A DNA stretch of 14,987 bases from an uncultured Cloacibacillus sp. (GTDB lineage Bacteria; Synergistota; Synergistia; Synergistales; Synergistaceae): the NCBI GenBank assembly GCA_900544635.1, contig UQVV01000020.1:1-14987 (forward strand), in the 5' to 3' direction. Every line of letters begins with the position of its first letter. Positions within the stretch are counted from its first letter, which is position 1. A program made the translations under genes and the position numbers. This document shows, in pieces, positions 6,389-14,688 of the stretch. The notes under the pieces are model-generated. The model was not told the origin of the DNA. It saw only the letters and a list, made by a program, of their open reading frames with translations, and searched no databases.

Positions 6389-7041
6389 TACGCGATAAAC
6401 CTCTTCGCCATCGGCACGACGAATTTGTTCGCGGCCTTCACCGTGAGGCCGACGCAGAGCGCGGCGGCGAGCGTGCCTTCGCGGACGCCCTCTATTTTTC
6501 CCGCGACGGCGAACGATAAGAGCAGCGCCGAGGCCACAAGGCTCGCGTCGAAGAATATCTTCGTGCGCGGGAAGCTCGAATGCAGCACTCGGCAGACGGC
6601 GACGACCACGCCCTCGCCCGCGAGCGGCACGGCTCCCGAGGCGACTGCGCAGGCCACGCCGGTGCCAACGAGCACTATACCGGCGATGACGAGCAGCCAG
6701 AGCTGCCAGTATGCCGAGCAGTCAACCCAGCCAAGCGCCCAGAGCCCCGCGTCTATCATGTAGCCGAACATTATTCCTATCGGAAGCTGCGCGAGCTGCA
6801 CGGGGTCGAAGCGCCGCCGCAACAGCGCTATCTGCATCGCGATGAAGACGCAGTGCATCGCTATAGTCGCCTGTCCTATCGTGAAGGGCGAAAATAGGCT
6901 GACAACGTAGGGCAGGCTCGAAATCGGCGACGTGCCGAGCTTCGCCTTGACCGAGAAGCCTATGCCGAGCGCCATCAGCGCGAGGCCGAAGCATAGAAAT
7001 ATATAGCGCTTCGCCAGCACGGCGTAATCGCGGCGCGTCAT
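6388..7041 (-). CDS. YczE/YyaS/YitT-family (DUF6198-type) membrane protein
   Basis: A 217-residue inner-membrane protein with about five or six hydrophobic helices, such as LCFGLALMALGIGFSVKA (16-33) and LLVIAGIVLVGTGVACAVAS. The segment LGTSPISSLPYVVSLFSPFTIG (residues 35-56) is typical of the YczE/YyaS/YitT group of uncharacterised bacterial membrane proteins. No transport substrate is established for this family. Its start overlaps the MarR stop by 4 nt (ATGA) and its stop overlaps the next small gene, so the three form one translationally coupled operon. A link to efflux or stress is only an inference from the MarR neighbour. Confidence 0.8.
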   Translation of the reverse strand: MTRRDYAVLAKRYIFLCFGLALMALGIGFSVKAKLGTSPISSLPYVVSLFSPFTIGQATIAMHCVFIAMQIALLRRRFDPVQLAQLPIGIMFGYMIDAGLWALGWVDCSAYWQLWLLVIAGIVLVGTGVACAVASGAVPLAGEGVVVAVCRVLHSSFPRTKIFFDASLVASALLLSFAVAGKIEGVREGTLAAALCVGLTVKAANKFVVPMAKRFIA

Positions 7042-7469
7042 CTCGCGTCCCCCTCCGTCTCCGCCATCGCGCGGCGCACCGACGCGAGCATATTTTTTAA
7101 CCGTTCTTCCTCGCCGTCCGAAAGCAGCGACGCGGCGCGGCGGTCGGCGCGCGCGAAGACCTCCGCCATGCCGCGCGCCGCCTCTTCGCCCTTCGGCGTC
7201 AGCGAGACGTAGAGCGAGCGGCGGTTGCCTTCTTTGTGCTTCCGCTCTATGAGTCCGGCCTGCTCCATGCGCAGCAGGATTCCGCCCGCGGTCGCCTGCT
7301 CTATCTCACATTCCGCGGCGAGCGTCTTCTGGTCGCTCTCGCCGTTGTTCGTAAGGAATTCCAAAATTTTCGGCTGCCCCGGCGTCAGCCCCAGCTTCGC
7401 GGCGCCGTCGAGTATCTCGCGGTTGACCGCGCCGTGCGCCCTCATCAACAGATAATGCAGCGGTTCCAT
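7038..7469 (-). CDS. MarR-family transcriptional regulator
   Basis: A 143-residue dimeric winged-helix regulator. The core LTPGQPKILEFLTNNGESDQ, then KTLAAECEIEQATAGGILLRM (recognition helix), the wing ERKHKEGNRRSLYVSLTPKG and flanking dimerisation helices are standard MarR. I chose the ATG at 7469 over one eight codons upstream (7493) because GGGAGG (7475-7480) lies 5 nt before it. It leads the operon with the membrane protein and coiled-coil gene, overlapping the former by ATGA. A half-palindromic site lies between its promoter and its start, so autorepression is likely. The ligand is unknown. Confidence 0.9.
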   Translation of the reverse strand: MEPLHYLLMRAHGAVNREILDGAAKLGLTPGQPKILEFLTNNGESDQKTLAAECEIEQATAGGILLRMEQAGLIERKHKEGNRRSLYVSLTPKGEEAARGMAEVFARADRRAASLLSDGEEERLKNMLASVRRAMAETEGDAR

Positions 7470-7486
7470 AGTTGCCTCCCGAAAGC

Positions 7487-7498
7487 TAAGCATACTTA
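7487..7498. promoter_or_regulatory. Candidate MarR operator
   Basis: TAAGCATACTTA is a TAAG-N4-CTTA inverted repeat. It lies just downstream of the expected transcription start of the marR operon and overlaps no coding sequence if the 7469 start is used. Size and symmetry suit MarR proteins. A related AT-rich element (CTTAATTATA) lies about 12 bp upstream, at 7510-7519. Confidence 0.45.
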
Positions 7499-7513
7499 AT
7501 ATAACGAGGCTTA

Positions 7514-7541
7514 ATTATATACGCGCGCGGCGAGCCGTCAA
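7514..7541 (-). promoter_or_regulatory. Promoter of the marR operon
   Basis: On the minus strand TTGACG (7541-7536), a 16-bp spacer and TATAAT (7519-7514) are present. Transcription would start near 7507, about 40 bp before the marR start. Confidence 0.65.
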
Positions 7542-7581
7542 TATCCCGACGCGGCGCGAAATCCTGAAAACCGCGCGCGTT

Positions 7582-7590
7582 TGCTATAAT
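7582..7590 (+). promoter_or_regulatory. Extended -10 promoter of the 76-residue protein gene
   Basis: TGCTATAAT, identical to the element before the BTAD regulator, is preceded by CCGCGCGCGT. No clear -35 is visible. It is divergent from the marR promoter. Confidence 0.55.
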
Positions 7591-7657
7591 ATCGTAAAAC
7601 TTTTGAAACAACGCATGACGCGGCGCGCGAACGCCGCGCGAAGGGAGGAACGGCAGT

Positions 7658-7888
7658 TTGAGCCGCGCATTTGTAAAAGAGGACGACGGCGAACGCGGGA
7701 ACGCCGTCGCAGATATTCAGTTCCGCGAGGCGAAGCTCGAGTGGCTGCGCATACAGGAGAAGAAGCTCGACACTCTGCTGAACGACCCGAAGTCGAAGAA
7801 GGTGAAGCCGGAGCTCCTCGCGCGCTGGATAAAGGATACCGAGGCTGACATCGCAAAGACGAAGCGCGAGCTCGGCTACGAGGGCTAG
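7658..7888 (+). CDS. Small helical protein (76 aa), function unknown
   Basis: A soluble, charged protein that starts with TTG; GGGAGG (7643-7648) lies 9 nt upstream. Residues about 22-72 read as two amphipathic helices (REAKLEWLRIQEKKLDTLL, then a KSKKVKPE turn, then LLARWIKDTEADIAKTKREL), suggesting an antiparallel coiled-coil hairpin. The N-terminal MSRAFVKEDD resembles, from memory, the start of some Gre-type transcription factors. The rest does not allow that assignment, and the protein is far shorter than GreA (about 158). It has its own promoter, a GC hairpin in the 5' UTR (7619-7638) and a possible terminator, so it looks like a real single gene. Confidence 0.65.
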   Translation: MSRAFVKEDDGERGNAVADIQFREAKLEWLRIQEKKLDTLLNDPKSKKVKPELLARWIKDTEADIAKTKRELGYEG

Positions 7889-7889
7889 A

Positions 7890-7919
7890 GGCGCGGGCGG
7901 AGCAAAGCCGCGGCCTTTT
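7890..7919 (+). terminator. Possible weak terminator after the 76-residue protein gene
   Basis: GGCGCGG (7890-7896) pairs with CCGC-g-GCC (7908-7915) with one bulge, followed by TTTTCGTTT. The stem is short and imperfect. Confidence 0.4.
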
Positions 7920-7952
7920 CGTTTACTTTGCGTAAAAGTCTCCGTCAACTCC

Positions 7953-7981
7953 TTGCAATCCCACGCCAAAACCATTACACT
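7953..7981 (+). promoter_or_regulatory. Promoter of the amino-acid ABC operon
   Basis: TTGCAA (7953-7958), a 17-bp spacer and TACACT (7976-7981). Initiation near 7988 would leave an untranslated leader of about 240 nt. A TTTAC/GTAAA inverted repeat (7922-7936) lies just upstream. Confidence 0.5.
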
Positions 7982-8040
7982 AACGGCGTTTATGTCGTTA
8001 CACGGAAGGGACGTGAGACGAAAATTGAAAAAAATCACTG

Positions 8041-8060
8041 GTGTCTGGTGTGACAGACAC
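8041..8060. promoter_or_regulatory. Inverted repeat, candidate operator or RNA hairpin
   Basis: GTGTCTG (8041-8047), six bases, CAGACAC (8054-8060): a perfect 7-bp inverted repeat about 55 bp downstream of the expected transcription start of the ABC operon. It could be a repressor site or a hairpin in the leader RNA. Confidence 0.4.
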
Positions 8061-8103
8061 GAAACACAGCTTTCCAGCGCGCGCAGGCCGCGGCGTGTTT
8101 TCA

Positions 8104-8143
8104 CGGCGGCTCTTCCGGTTCCCGCGTATTCGGCGGCTCTTCC
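8104..8143 (+). repeat. Direct repeat, 13 bp, 27-bp period
   Basis: CGGCGGCTCTTCC occurs at 8104-8116 and again at 8131-8143 in the leader of the ABC operon. No third copy was seen nearby. Confidence 0.6.
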
Positions 8144-8231
8144 CGCCCATGCGATATGCGGTGAATATCTCCGAATATGACGGCCCTTTTGAAAAACTAC
8201 CACAAAAACAAAATCTCAAGGGGGTACGGAT

Positions 8232-9013
<782 letters not shown>

Positions 9014-9020
<7 letters not shown>

Positions 9021-10615
9021 TGAAAAAGCTCATTGCAATTTTTGCGCTTATACTTACGCTCTGCGCGCCCGCCGCGCTCTTCGCGGAAGAGGCCGCGACG
9101 CCGTCGCCCAACGCAGCCGCGCCCGCGGCCGGCGAAAAAGTCCTTCGCTGGGGCGGAGACTCCGAGGGCGGATTCCCCTACATGTTCCCCGACCCGCAGG
9201 ATCCGAAGAGGCTCATAGGCTTCGAGGTCGACATAGTCAACGCGCTCGCGAAAGAGATGGGCCGCACGCCCGTCTACGTCAACAACGCGTGGGACAACCT
9301 CATCCCGGGCCTCGACCGCAACCTCTACGACATCGCGATAAACGGCCTCGAGGTCACGCCGGAGCACGAGGGCGAGGTCAACTTCTCGATCCCCTACTAC
9401 AAGACCTTCCTCCAGCTTGCGGTGCGCCGCGAGGACGACTCGATAAAGGGGCTTCAGGACCTCAAGGGCAAAATTGCCGGAACGCTTAAAGAAAGCTACG
9501 CGCAGATGGTGCTCGAAGAGGTCGGCGACGTAGAGATACGCACCTACATCGTCGAGGCCAACACCTACGAGGACCTCGCCAACGGACGCCTCGACGCGGC
9601 GCTCTTCGACCAGCCGATAGCGCTCTACTCCGCGGGCTTCAACCCAGAGATAAAATTCGTCGGCGAGCCGATAGGCGAAATAATCTACGCGATAGCGATG
9701 CGCAAGAGCGACACGGAGCTCACGCGCGAAGTCAACCGCGCGCTCATCGCGATGCGCGACAAGGGCATACTGCGCGAGATATACGACCGCTGGAACCTCT
9801 GGACCCCGGTCATGGCCGAGACCTTCAACGACTACGACCCGCCGAAGGTCGAGCCCGCGCGCTACAACGAATGGGCCGAGGCCCACAGGCCGCAGCTGAC
9901 GCTCCAGAAGCGCCTCGAAAGATACTGGGAGGCCGCGCCGCTCTTCGCGCGCGGAGCCGTCGTAACGATAGAAGTCTCGATAGTCTCGATGGTCATAGCG
10001 ATGGCGCTCGGCCTCGCGCTCGCCGTCACGCGCGTCTTCGCGCCCAAATGGATGGCGATGATAGCGACCGCCTACGTTGAAATCATACGAGGAACGCCGC
10101 TTTTGATACAGCTCTTCTTCATCTTCTACGGGCTGCCCTCGGTCGGCATCAAGCTCTCGCCCTTCTGGGCCGGAGCGATAGGTCTCGGCCTCAACTACGC
10201 CGCCTACGAAGCCGAAGTCTACCGGACGGGGCTCTTCGCGATACCGCGCACCCAGTGGGAAGCGGCGCTCGCGCTCGGCATGACGCGCTGGCAGGCGATG
10301 CGCGAGGTCATCCTGCCGCAGGCCATCCGCGTCGTAATCCCGCCGATAAACAACGACTTCATATCGCTGCTCAAGGACTCCTCGCTCGTCTCCATCATCA
10401 CGATGGTAGACCTCACGAAAGTCTACGGCCAGGTCTCCGCAACCTACTACGACTATTTCGGCCCCGGAATCCTCGTCGCGATAATCTACCTCCTGATAGG
10501 CCTCCCCTTCGTGCGCTTCTCGCGCTACACGGAAAGACGCCTAGCCGCCTCCGAAAAAGACGGCCAGGAAGGCCACAGAGAGAATATCTACAGAAGCAGC
10601 ACGAGATACTTCTAA
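9014..10615 (+). CDS. Fused substrate-binding protein and permease of a polar amino-acid ABC transporter
   Basis: A 533-residue protein joining two parts usually encoded separately. Residues 1-24 are a signal peptide (AALFA/EE); 25-42 a Pro/Ala linker; 43-265 a family-3 binding domain (IGFEVDIVNALAKEM 68-82, WDNLIPGLDRNLYDIAINGL 93-112, NFSIPYYKT 123-131). Residues about 300-510 are a HisM/GlnP-type permease with several membrane helices and the EAA loop contacting the ATPase (EAALALGMTRWQAMREVILP, 416-435). The binding domain would be tethered outside the membrane next to its own pore; GlnPQ of lactic acid bacteria is a known parallel. The ATG at 9014 and the one at 9020 (TGATG overlap with the ATPase stop) are both possible; the second has better spacing from AGGGG. 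Confidence 0.92.
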
Positions 10616-10630
10616 CAGCGTAAAGTATGA

Positions 10631-10665
10631 ACGCGCCCTTCCGTTCAGCGGAGGGGCGCGTTTTT
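10631..10665 (+). terminator. Intrinsic terminator after the ABC operon
   Basis: ACGCGCCCTTCCG (10631-10643), TTCAG loop, CGGAGGGGCGCGT (10649-10661) form a 13-bp stem with one wobble, followed by a run of T to 10665. It also lies downstream of recD2 on the other strand, where the T tail is missing. Confidence 0.9.
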
Positions 10666-10730
10666 GTATCTCTGACGCGGAATTTAACGAGCAGGGGAAA
10701 ATTTAAAAAATCATAAAAAATTAATCAAGC

Positions 10731-13028
10731 CTATTTCTCGCCCCGCAGCCGTTCCGCCAGCCTCGTGTATCTTTTTTTCGTCCTGTCGTTCGCTACGGCG
10801 ATGCGGAGGGCTTTTTTGGTGCCTACTATTACGACTAGTTTTTTGCCGCGCGTTATCGCGGTGTAGAGGAGGTTGCGCTGGAGCATTACGTAGTGCTGCG
10901 TGAGCAGAGGAATGACGACGGCGGGGTATTCGGAGCCCTGCGATTTGTGTATCGAGACGGCGTAGGCGTGGACAAGCTCGTCTAGCTCGGTGAAGTCGTA
11001 GTCGACTATGCCGGCGTCCATTTTCGCGTAGAGGCGCGAGTTTTCGCCGTCGATTGAGACTATCGTGCCGATGTCGCCGTTGTAGACGTCTTTGTCGTAG
11101 TTGTTCTTTATCTGCATGACCTTGTCGCCGGCCTTGAATACGCGGTCGAGGCGCTGCACGCGCGCGCCGTTTCCCGCGTTGAGCAGCTTTTCGAGCTCGG
11201 CGTTGAGGCGGCGCGTCCCGGCGACGCCGCTGTGCATCGGGCAGAGCACCTGTATGTCGTTGACGGGGTCGAAGCCGAAGCGGCGCGGTATGTTTTCGGT
11301 GACGAGTTTTTTTATCGTGGCGAGCACCTTGTCGTCGAAGCGGCGCTTGTATTCTTCGTCGGTCAGGCCGTCCGATGCGACCTTCGGCTCGATGAAGTAG
11401 AAGTCGGAGAGCGCGCCGTCCTCGGGCTCGAGCGGCAGCTCGCCGCGGTTGACGCGGTGGGCGTTGGTGATTATGCGGCTCGCGCCGCTCTGGCGGAATA
11501 TTTCGTTGAGCATGACGACGGGGCATACGCCCGAGTCGATGATGTCCTTGAGCACGTTGCCGGGCGAGACTGATGGAAGCTGGTTCACGTCGCCGACGAA
11601 TATGAGCGACGCGCCGCGCGGCACGGCTTTGAGAAGATGATGGAAGAGTATCTGGTCTATCATCGAGGCTTCGTCGACGATGAGCAGGTCGCATTCGAGT
11701 TTGTTTTCCTCGTTGCGCATGAAGCCGCCGCCGAAGAGCGAGTTCGCGCGCCCCGCCGCGTCGTCTGCGAAGCCGCCGCCGCTTGAGTATTCGAGCAGGC
11801 GGTGTATCGTCTTGGCCTCGTGGCCCGTCGCCTCGGTCATGCGCTTCGCGGCGCGTCCCGTCGGCGCGGCGAGCATCACGCGGTAGCCGCCCTCCTCGCG
11901 CAGCCGCAGGACGGCGCGGATTATCGTCGTCTTTCCCGTGCCTGGGCCGCCGGTTATGACCATGACTTTGGAGTTGACGGCGCGCGTTATCGCCTCGCGC
12001 TGGGCCTCGGCGAAGGTCATTTCCATTTCGCGTTCGAGCCACGGTATCGCGGCGTCCGTGTCTACGGCTTTGCTGTTGTATGGCTCTTCGGCGATGCGGC
12101 GCAGGTTTTCCGCCGAGTGGGTCTCCGCGTAGTGGAAGGCGGGAAGGTAGACGGCGCTTTCGTCCTCGCCGCCGCCGGGGATTTCCTCGACGACGATGTT
12201 TCCCGCGAGGCGCGCCTGCTCTATGCCCGCAGCCGCAATTTCTTCCGCGACGCCGAGCTTTTCCGCGGCGAGCGCGGCGAGCATTTTGCGCGGGACGTAG
12301 ACGTGGCCCTCGTTCGTGAGGTCGTTGAGCGCGTTGTGTACTCCCGCCGCGACGCGGTAGGGCGAGTCGTGCGGCACGCCGAGCTTCTGCGCTATCGCGT
12401 CGGCGGTGGCGAAGCCTATGCCCTGCACGTCGAGCGCTATCTGGTACGGGTTGGCCTTCATCACCTCGAGCGCGGCCGAGCCGTATTTTTTGAATATGCG
12501 CATCGCGTAGCCCGCGCCGACGCCGTAGCCCTGGAGGAATACCATGACCTCGCGCATGTCGCGCTGCTCGCGCCACGACTCCCCCGCCGCCTCGGCCTTC
12601 GCGCGGCTGACGCCCTTGACCTCGGCGAGGCGCATCGGGTCGTCGTCGAGTATCTTCGCCGTCTCCGCGCCGAATTTCTCGATTATCTTGCGCGCCGTCG
12701 CGGGGCCTATGCCGCGTATGAGGCCGGAGCCTAGGAATTTTTCGAGGCCGTCGGCGGTCGATGGCAGCGCGCTGTCGCAGCTGTCGAAATGGAACTGCAT
12801 TCCGTAGCGGCTGTTTTCCTCCCAGCGGCCCTTCATCGTCAGCATTTCGCCGGGCGCGGGCTCGGCCGCGATGCCGACCGCGGTCACAGGGTCTGGATAG
12901 CCGCGCACGCGAATGCGGAGAACGGTGTACCCGTTCTCCGCGTTGCGGTAGACTATGTGCTCCGCCTGTCCCTGAAGGTCTATCACAAGGGCCGGGGATT
13001 TCAGCGTTTTGGATTCTTCCCCGCTCAA
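10731..13028 (-). CDS. recD2: RecD2-type ATP-dependent 5'-3' DNA helicase
   Basis: A 765-residue superfamily 1B helicase of the RecD2/YrrC group, found where RecBC is absent and linked to DNA repair and replication-fork processing. An N-terminal OB-like part (about 15-95) precedes helix-hairpin-helix motifs (GLIRGIGPATARKI 102-115, VKGVSRAKAEA 137-147, VQGIGFATADAIA 201-213). The motor follows: Walker A GGPGTGKTT (360-368), motif II LLIVDEAS (448-455), motif III FVGDVNQLPSVSPG (477-490), motif IV NEIFRQ (508-513), then SIHKSQGSE and LYTAITRGKK near the end. The start is TTG, ten bases past the ytcJ stop, with a weak AGG 8 nt upstream, so translation probably relies on coupling. An in-frame TAG four codons upstream excludes a longer form. 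Length is close to the family norm (about 720-800). Confidence 0.93.
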   Translation of the reverse strand: MSGEESKTLKSPALVIDLQGQAEHIVYRNAENGYTVLRIRVRGYPDPVTAVGIAAEPAPGEMLTMKGRWEENSRYGMQFHFDSCDSALPSTADGLEKFLGSGLIRGIGPATARKIIEKFGAETAKILDDDPMRLAEVKGVSRAKAEAAGESWREQRDMREVMVFLQGYGVGAGYAMRIFKKYGSAALEVMKANPYQIALDVQGIGFATADAIAQKLGVPHDSPYRVAAGVHNALNDLTNEGHVYVPRKMLAALAAEKLGVAEEIAAAGIEQARLAGNIVVEEIPGGGEDESAVYLPAFHYAETHSAENLRRIAEEPYNSKAVDTDAAIPWLEREMEMTFAEAQREAITRAVNSKVMVITGGPGTGKTTIIRAVLRLREEGGYRVMLAAPTGRAAKRMTEATGHEAKTIHRLLEYSSGGGFADDAAGRANSLFGGGFMRNEENKLECDLLIVDEASMIDQILFHHLLKAVPRGASLIFVGDVNQLPSVSPGNVLKDIIDSGVCPVVMLNEIFRQSGASRIITNAHRVNRGELPLEPEDGALSDFYFIEPKVASDGLTDEEYKRRFDDKVLATIKKLVTENIPRRFGFDPVNDIQVLCPMHSGVAGTRRLNAELEKLLNAGNGARVQRLDRVFKAGDKVMQIKNNYDKDVYNGDIGTIVSIDGENSRLYAKMDAGIVDYDFTELDELVHAYAVSIHKSQGSEYPAVVIPLLTQHYVMLQRNLLYTAITRGKKLVVIVGTKKALRIAVANDRTKKRYTRLAERLRGEK

Positions 13029-13037
13029 GCCGCGCGC

Positions 13038-14663
13038 CTACTCTATGTGGCGTATCTTTCCGTCGACGACCGTGAGCCCCGCTTCGAGCTTCGGCAGGTC
13101 GTCGTCCGCGGTCTGGAAGGGGTCTTCGAGGAAGGCCGTGAAGTCCGCGGCCTTGCCGGGCTCGAGCGTGCCGCGCCACGAAAGCTCGCCGCAGACGCGC
13201 GCGCCGCCGCTCGTGTACATCTCGAAGGTCTCGACGCGGTCGAGCCGCTGCACCGGCATCCAGCCGTGCTCGGGCTCGTTGTTGAGGTCCTGGCGCAGTA
13301 TCGCGGCGCGTATTCCCACTAATGGGTTCAGCGACTCGGTCGGGGCGTCGGAGCCCGCGCCGAGCGGGATGCCGCTCTTGAGCATCGACTTCCACGCGTA
13401 GCTCCAGCGCGCGCGGTCCGTGTCGAGGCGCGGCACGACTATCGGCCAGTCCGACGTGGCGAAGGCGGGCTGTATGTCCGCCATGACGCCGAGCTCCGTC
13501 ATGCGCGCGAAAAGGTCCTGCGCGCCTATCTGGCAGTGGACTATCCTGTGGCGTATGTCGGAGTTCGCCGCGACGCGCGCCGCCTCGACGGCGTTGAGGC
13601 AGCGCTCTATGGCGCCGTCGCCTATCGCGTAGAAGGCGACCTGCATTCCGGCCTCCTGCGCGCGCTTCACGAGGCGGTTGAGCGTCTCCTGCGAGTGCGC
13701 GTAGACGCCGCGGTTGCCCGGGTCGTCGGAGTATTCCTCGCGCAGCGCCGCGGTGCGCGCGCCGAGCGTCCCGTCGACGTGTATCTTGAGCGGGCCGGAG
13801 CGGAAGAATTTCCCGCCGCGGCTGCATCCGCCGTTTTCGATGAACTCAGCGAGCCCCTCCTCGCCGCGCAGATGCCACTGCTGAGCTATGCGCATCGGCA
13901 TCTTTCCGCGGGATTCGAGCGATTCGTAGATATCGAATACGCCGTCCACGCCGCCAGCCATTTCAAGGTCGTCGGTCTGCACCGAGGTGACGCCGTACTT
14001 TATCATGCGGTCGACCGCAAGGCCGTACCAGTGCTCCAGCGTTTCGCGGGACTGCTCGGGTATGTTCATGCGCGCCCAGTTGACCGCCGCTTCGCTTATA
14101 AGTCCAGTCGGCTCTCCGGAGCCGTCCGTGTTGACGACGCCGCCGGATATCCTGAAATCGCCGTCGATTTTCAGAAGCTTCAAAGCGACGCTGTTGAGCA
14201 CTGCGATGTGTCCGCAGGAGCGCTCGAAGAAAAGCGGCGCCTCGGTCGATATCAGGTCGAGGTCGCGGCGGTTGGGGAAGCGTTTCTCCGCCATTTTGTT
14301 CTGGTCCCAGCCGCGCGCGAAGAACCATCCGCCGGGCGGCAGCGCGTTCTCCGCAAGGAAGTGACGTCCGCGGCCTATCATCTCGTCTATCGAGCGCGCG
14401 CCGCTCAAATCGAGCGTTTCGAGGCTGCGTCCCGCCGCAAGCAGATGATTGTGCGTGTCGGTGAAGCCCGGGAGGACGTACTTGCCCTTCATGTCGAGCA
14501 CCACCGTTTTTGAATCGCAGAGCGCGAGTATGTCACTGTCGCCGCCGACGGCCTCGATGACCCCGCCGCGCGCGAAGAGCGCCTGCGCGCGCCCGGGGTG
14601 GGCCATCGGGTAGATTATGGCGTTTATGAGAGCGATGGAATCGTTTCGGTTCCCGTCTGCCAT
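13038..14663 (-). CDS. YtcJ-like amidohydrolase (amidohydrolase family 3)
   Basis: A 541-residue member of the YtcJ/NfdA group of metal-dependent hydrolases, which act on amides such as N-substituted formamides; most have no known substrate. Visible are the first metal motif GFTDTHNHL (His71, His73), FERSCGHIAVLNS (147-158), GPLKIHVDGTLGART (290-304, Lys293), RHRIVHCQ (371-378, His376) and the final Asp439 in GSDAPTESLNP. The usual HAIGD motif reads YAIGDGAIE (345-353), so the expected His is Tyr345. No signal peptide is seen, so it is cytoplasmic. AAGGAG lies 12 nt before the ATG, rather far. It sits 25 nt after pepA and 9 nt before recD2 in one apparent operon. A role in amino-acid or peptide derivative breakdown is inference. 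Confidence 0.85.
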   Translation of the reverse strand: MADGNRNDSIALINAIIYPMAHPGRAQALFARGGVIEAVGGDSDILALCDSKTVVLDMKGKYVLPGFTDTHNHLLAAGRSLETLDLSGARSIDEMIGRGRHFLAENALPPGGWFFARGWDQNKMAEKRFPNRRDLDLISTEAPLFFERSCGHIAVLNSVALKLLKIDGDFRISGGVVNTDGSGEPTGLISEAAVNWARMNIPEQSRETLEHWYGLAVDRMIKYGVTSVQTDDLEMAGGVDGVFDIYESLESRGKMPMRIAQQWHLRGEEGLAEFIENGGCSRGGKFFRSGPLKIHVDGTLGARTAALREEYSDDPGNRGVYAHSQETLNRLVKRAQEAGMQVAFYAIGDGAIERCLNAVEAARVAANSDIRHRIVHCQIGAQDLFARMTELGVMADIQPAFATSDWPIVVPRLDTDRARWSYAWKSMLKSGIPLGAGSDAPTESLNPLVGIRAAILRQDLNNEPEHGWMPVQRLDRVETFEMYTSGGARVCGELSWRGTLEPGKAADFTAFLEDPFQTADDDLPKLEAGLTVVDGKIRHIE

Positions 14664-14688
14664 TCGGAGATGCAGCTCCTTCTTTCCT

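Larger units (their letters stand above)
7982..8231 (+). other. Long leader region before the ABC operon
   Basis: No convincing gene lies here. It holds the inverted repeat at 8041-8060, a hairpin (CCGC-GG-CGTG, TTTT, CACG-GCGG, 8088-8109), and a 13-bp direct repeat at 8104-8143. Just before the coding region is an A-rich stretch with AAGGGGGT as ribosome-binding site (about 8218-8225). No intrinsic terminator and no riboswitch I know is visible. Confidence 0.4.

Noticed and set aside
7953..8180. A 75-codon ORF in the same leader, possible leader peptide
   Set aside because: It starts with TTG inside the proposed -35 element; there is no ribosome-binding site, amino-acid run or terminator of an attenuator.
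10711..13827. A 1038-codon open frame on the minus strand across recD2 and ytcJ
   Set aside because: It is an alternate frame of two well-identified genes; the product is an extreme Arg/Pro/Gly-rich string typical of GC-rich shadow frames.
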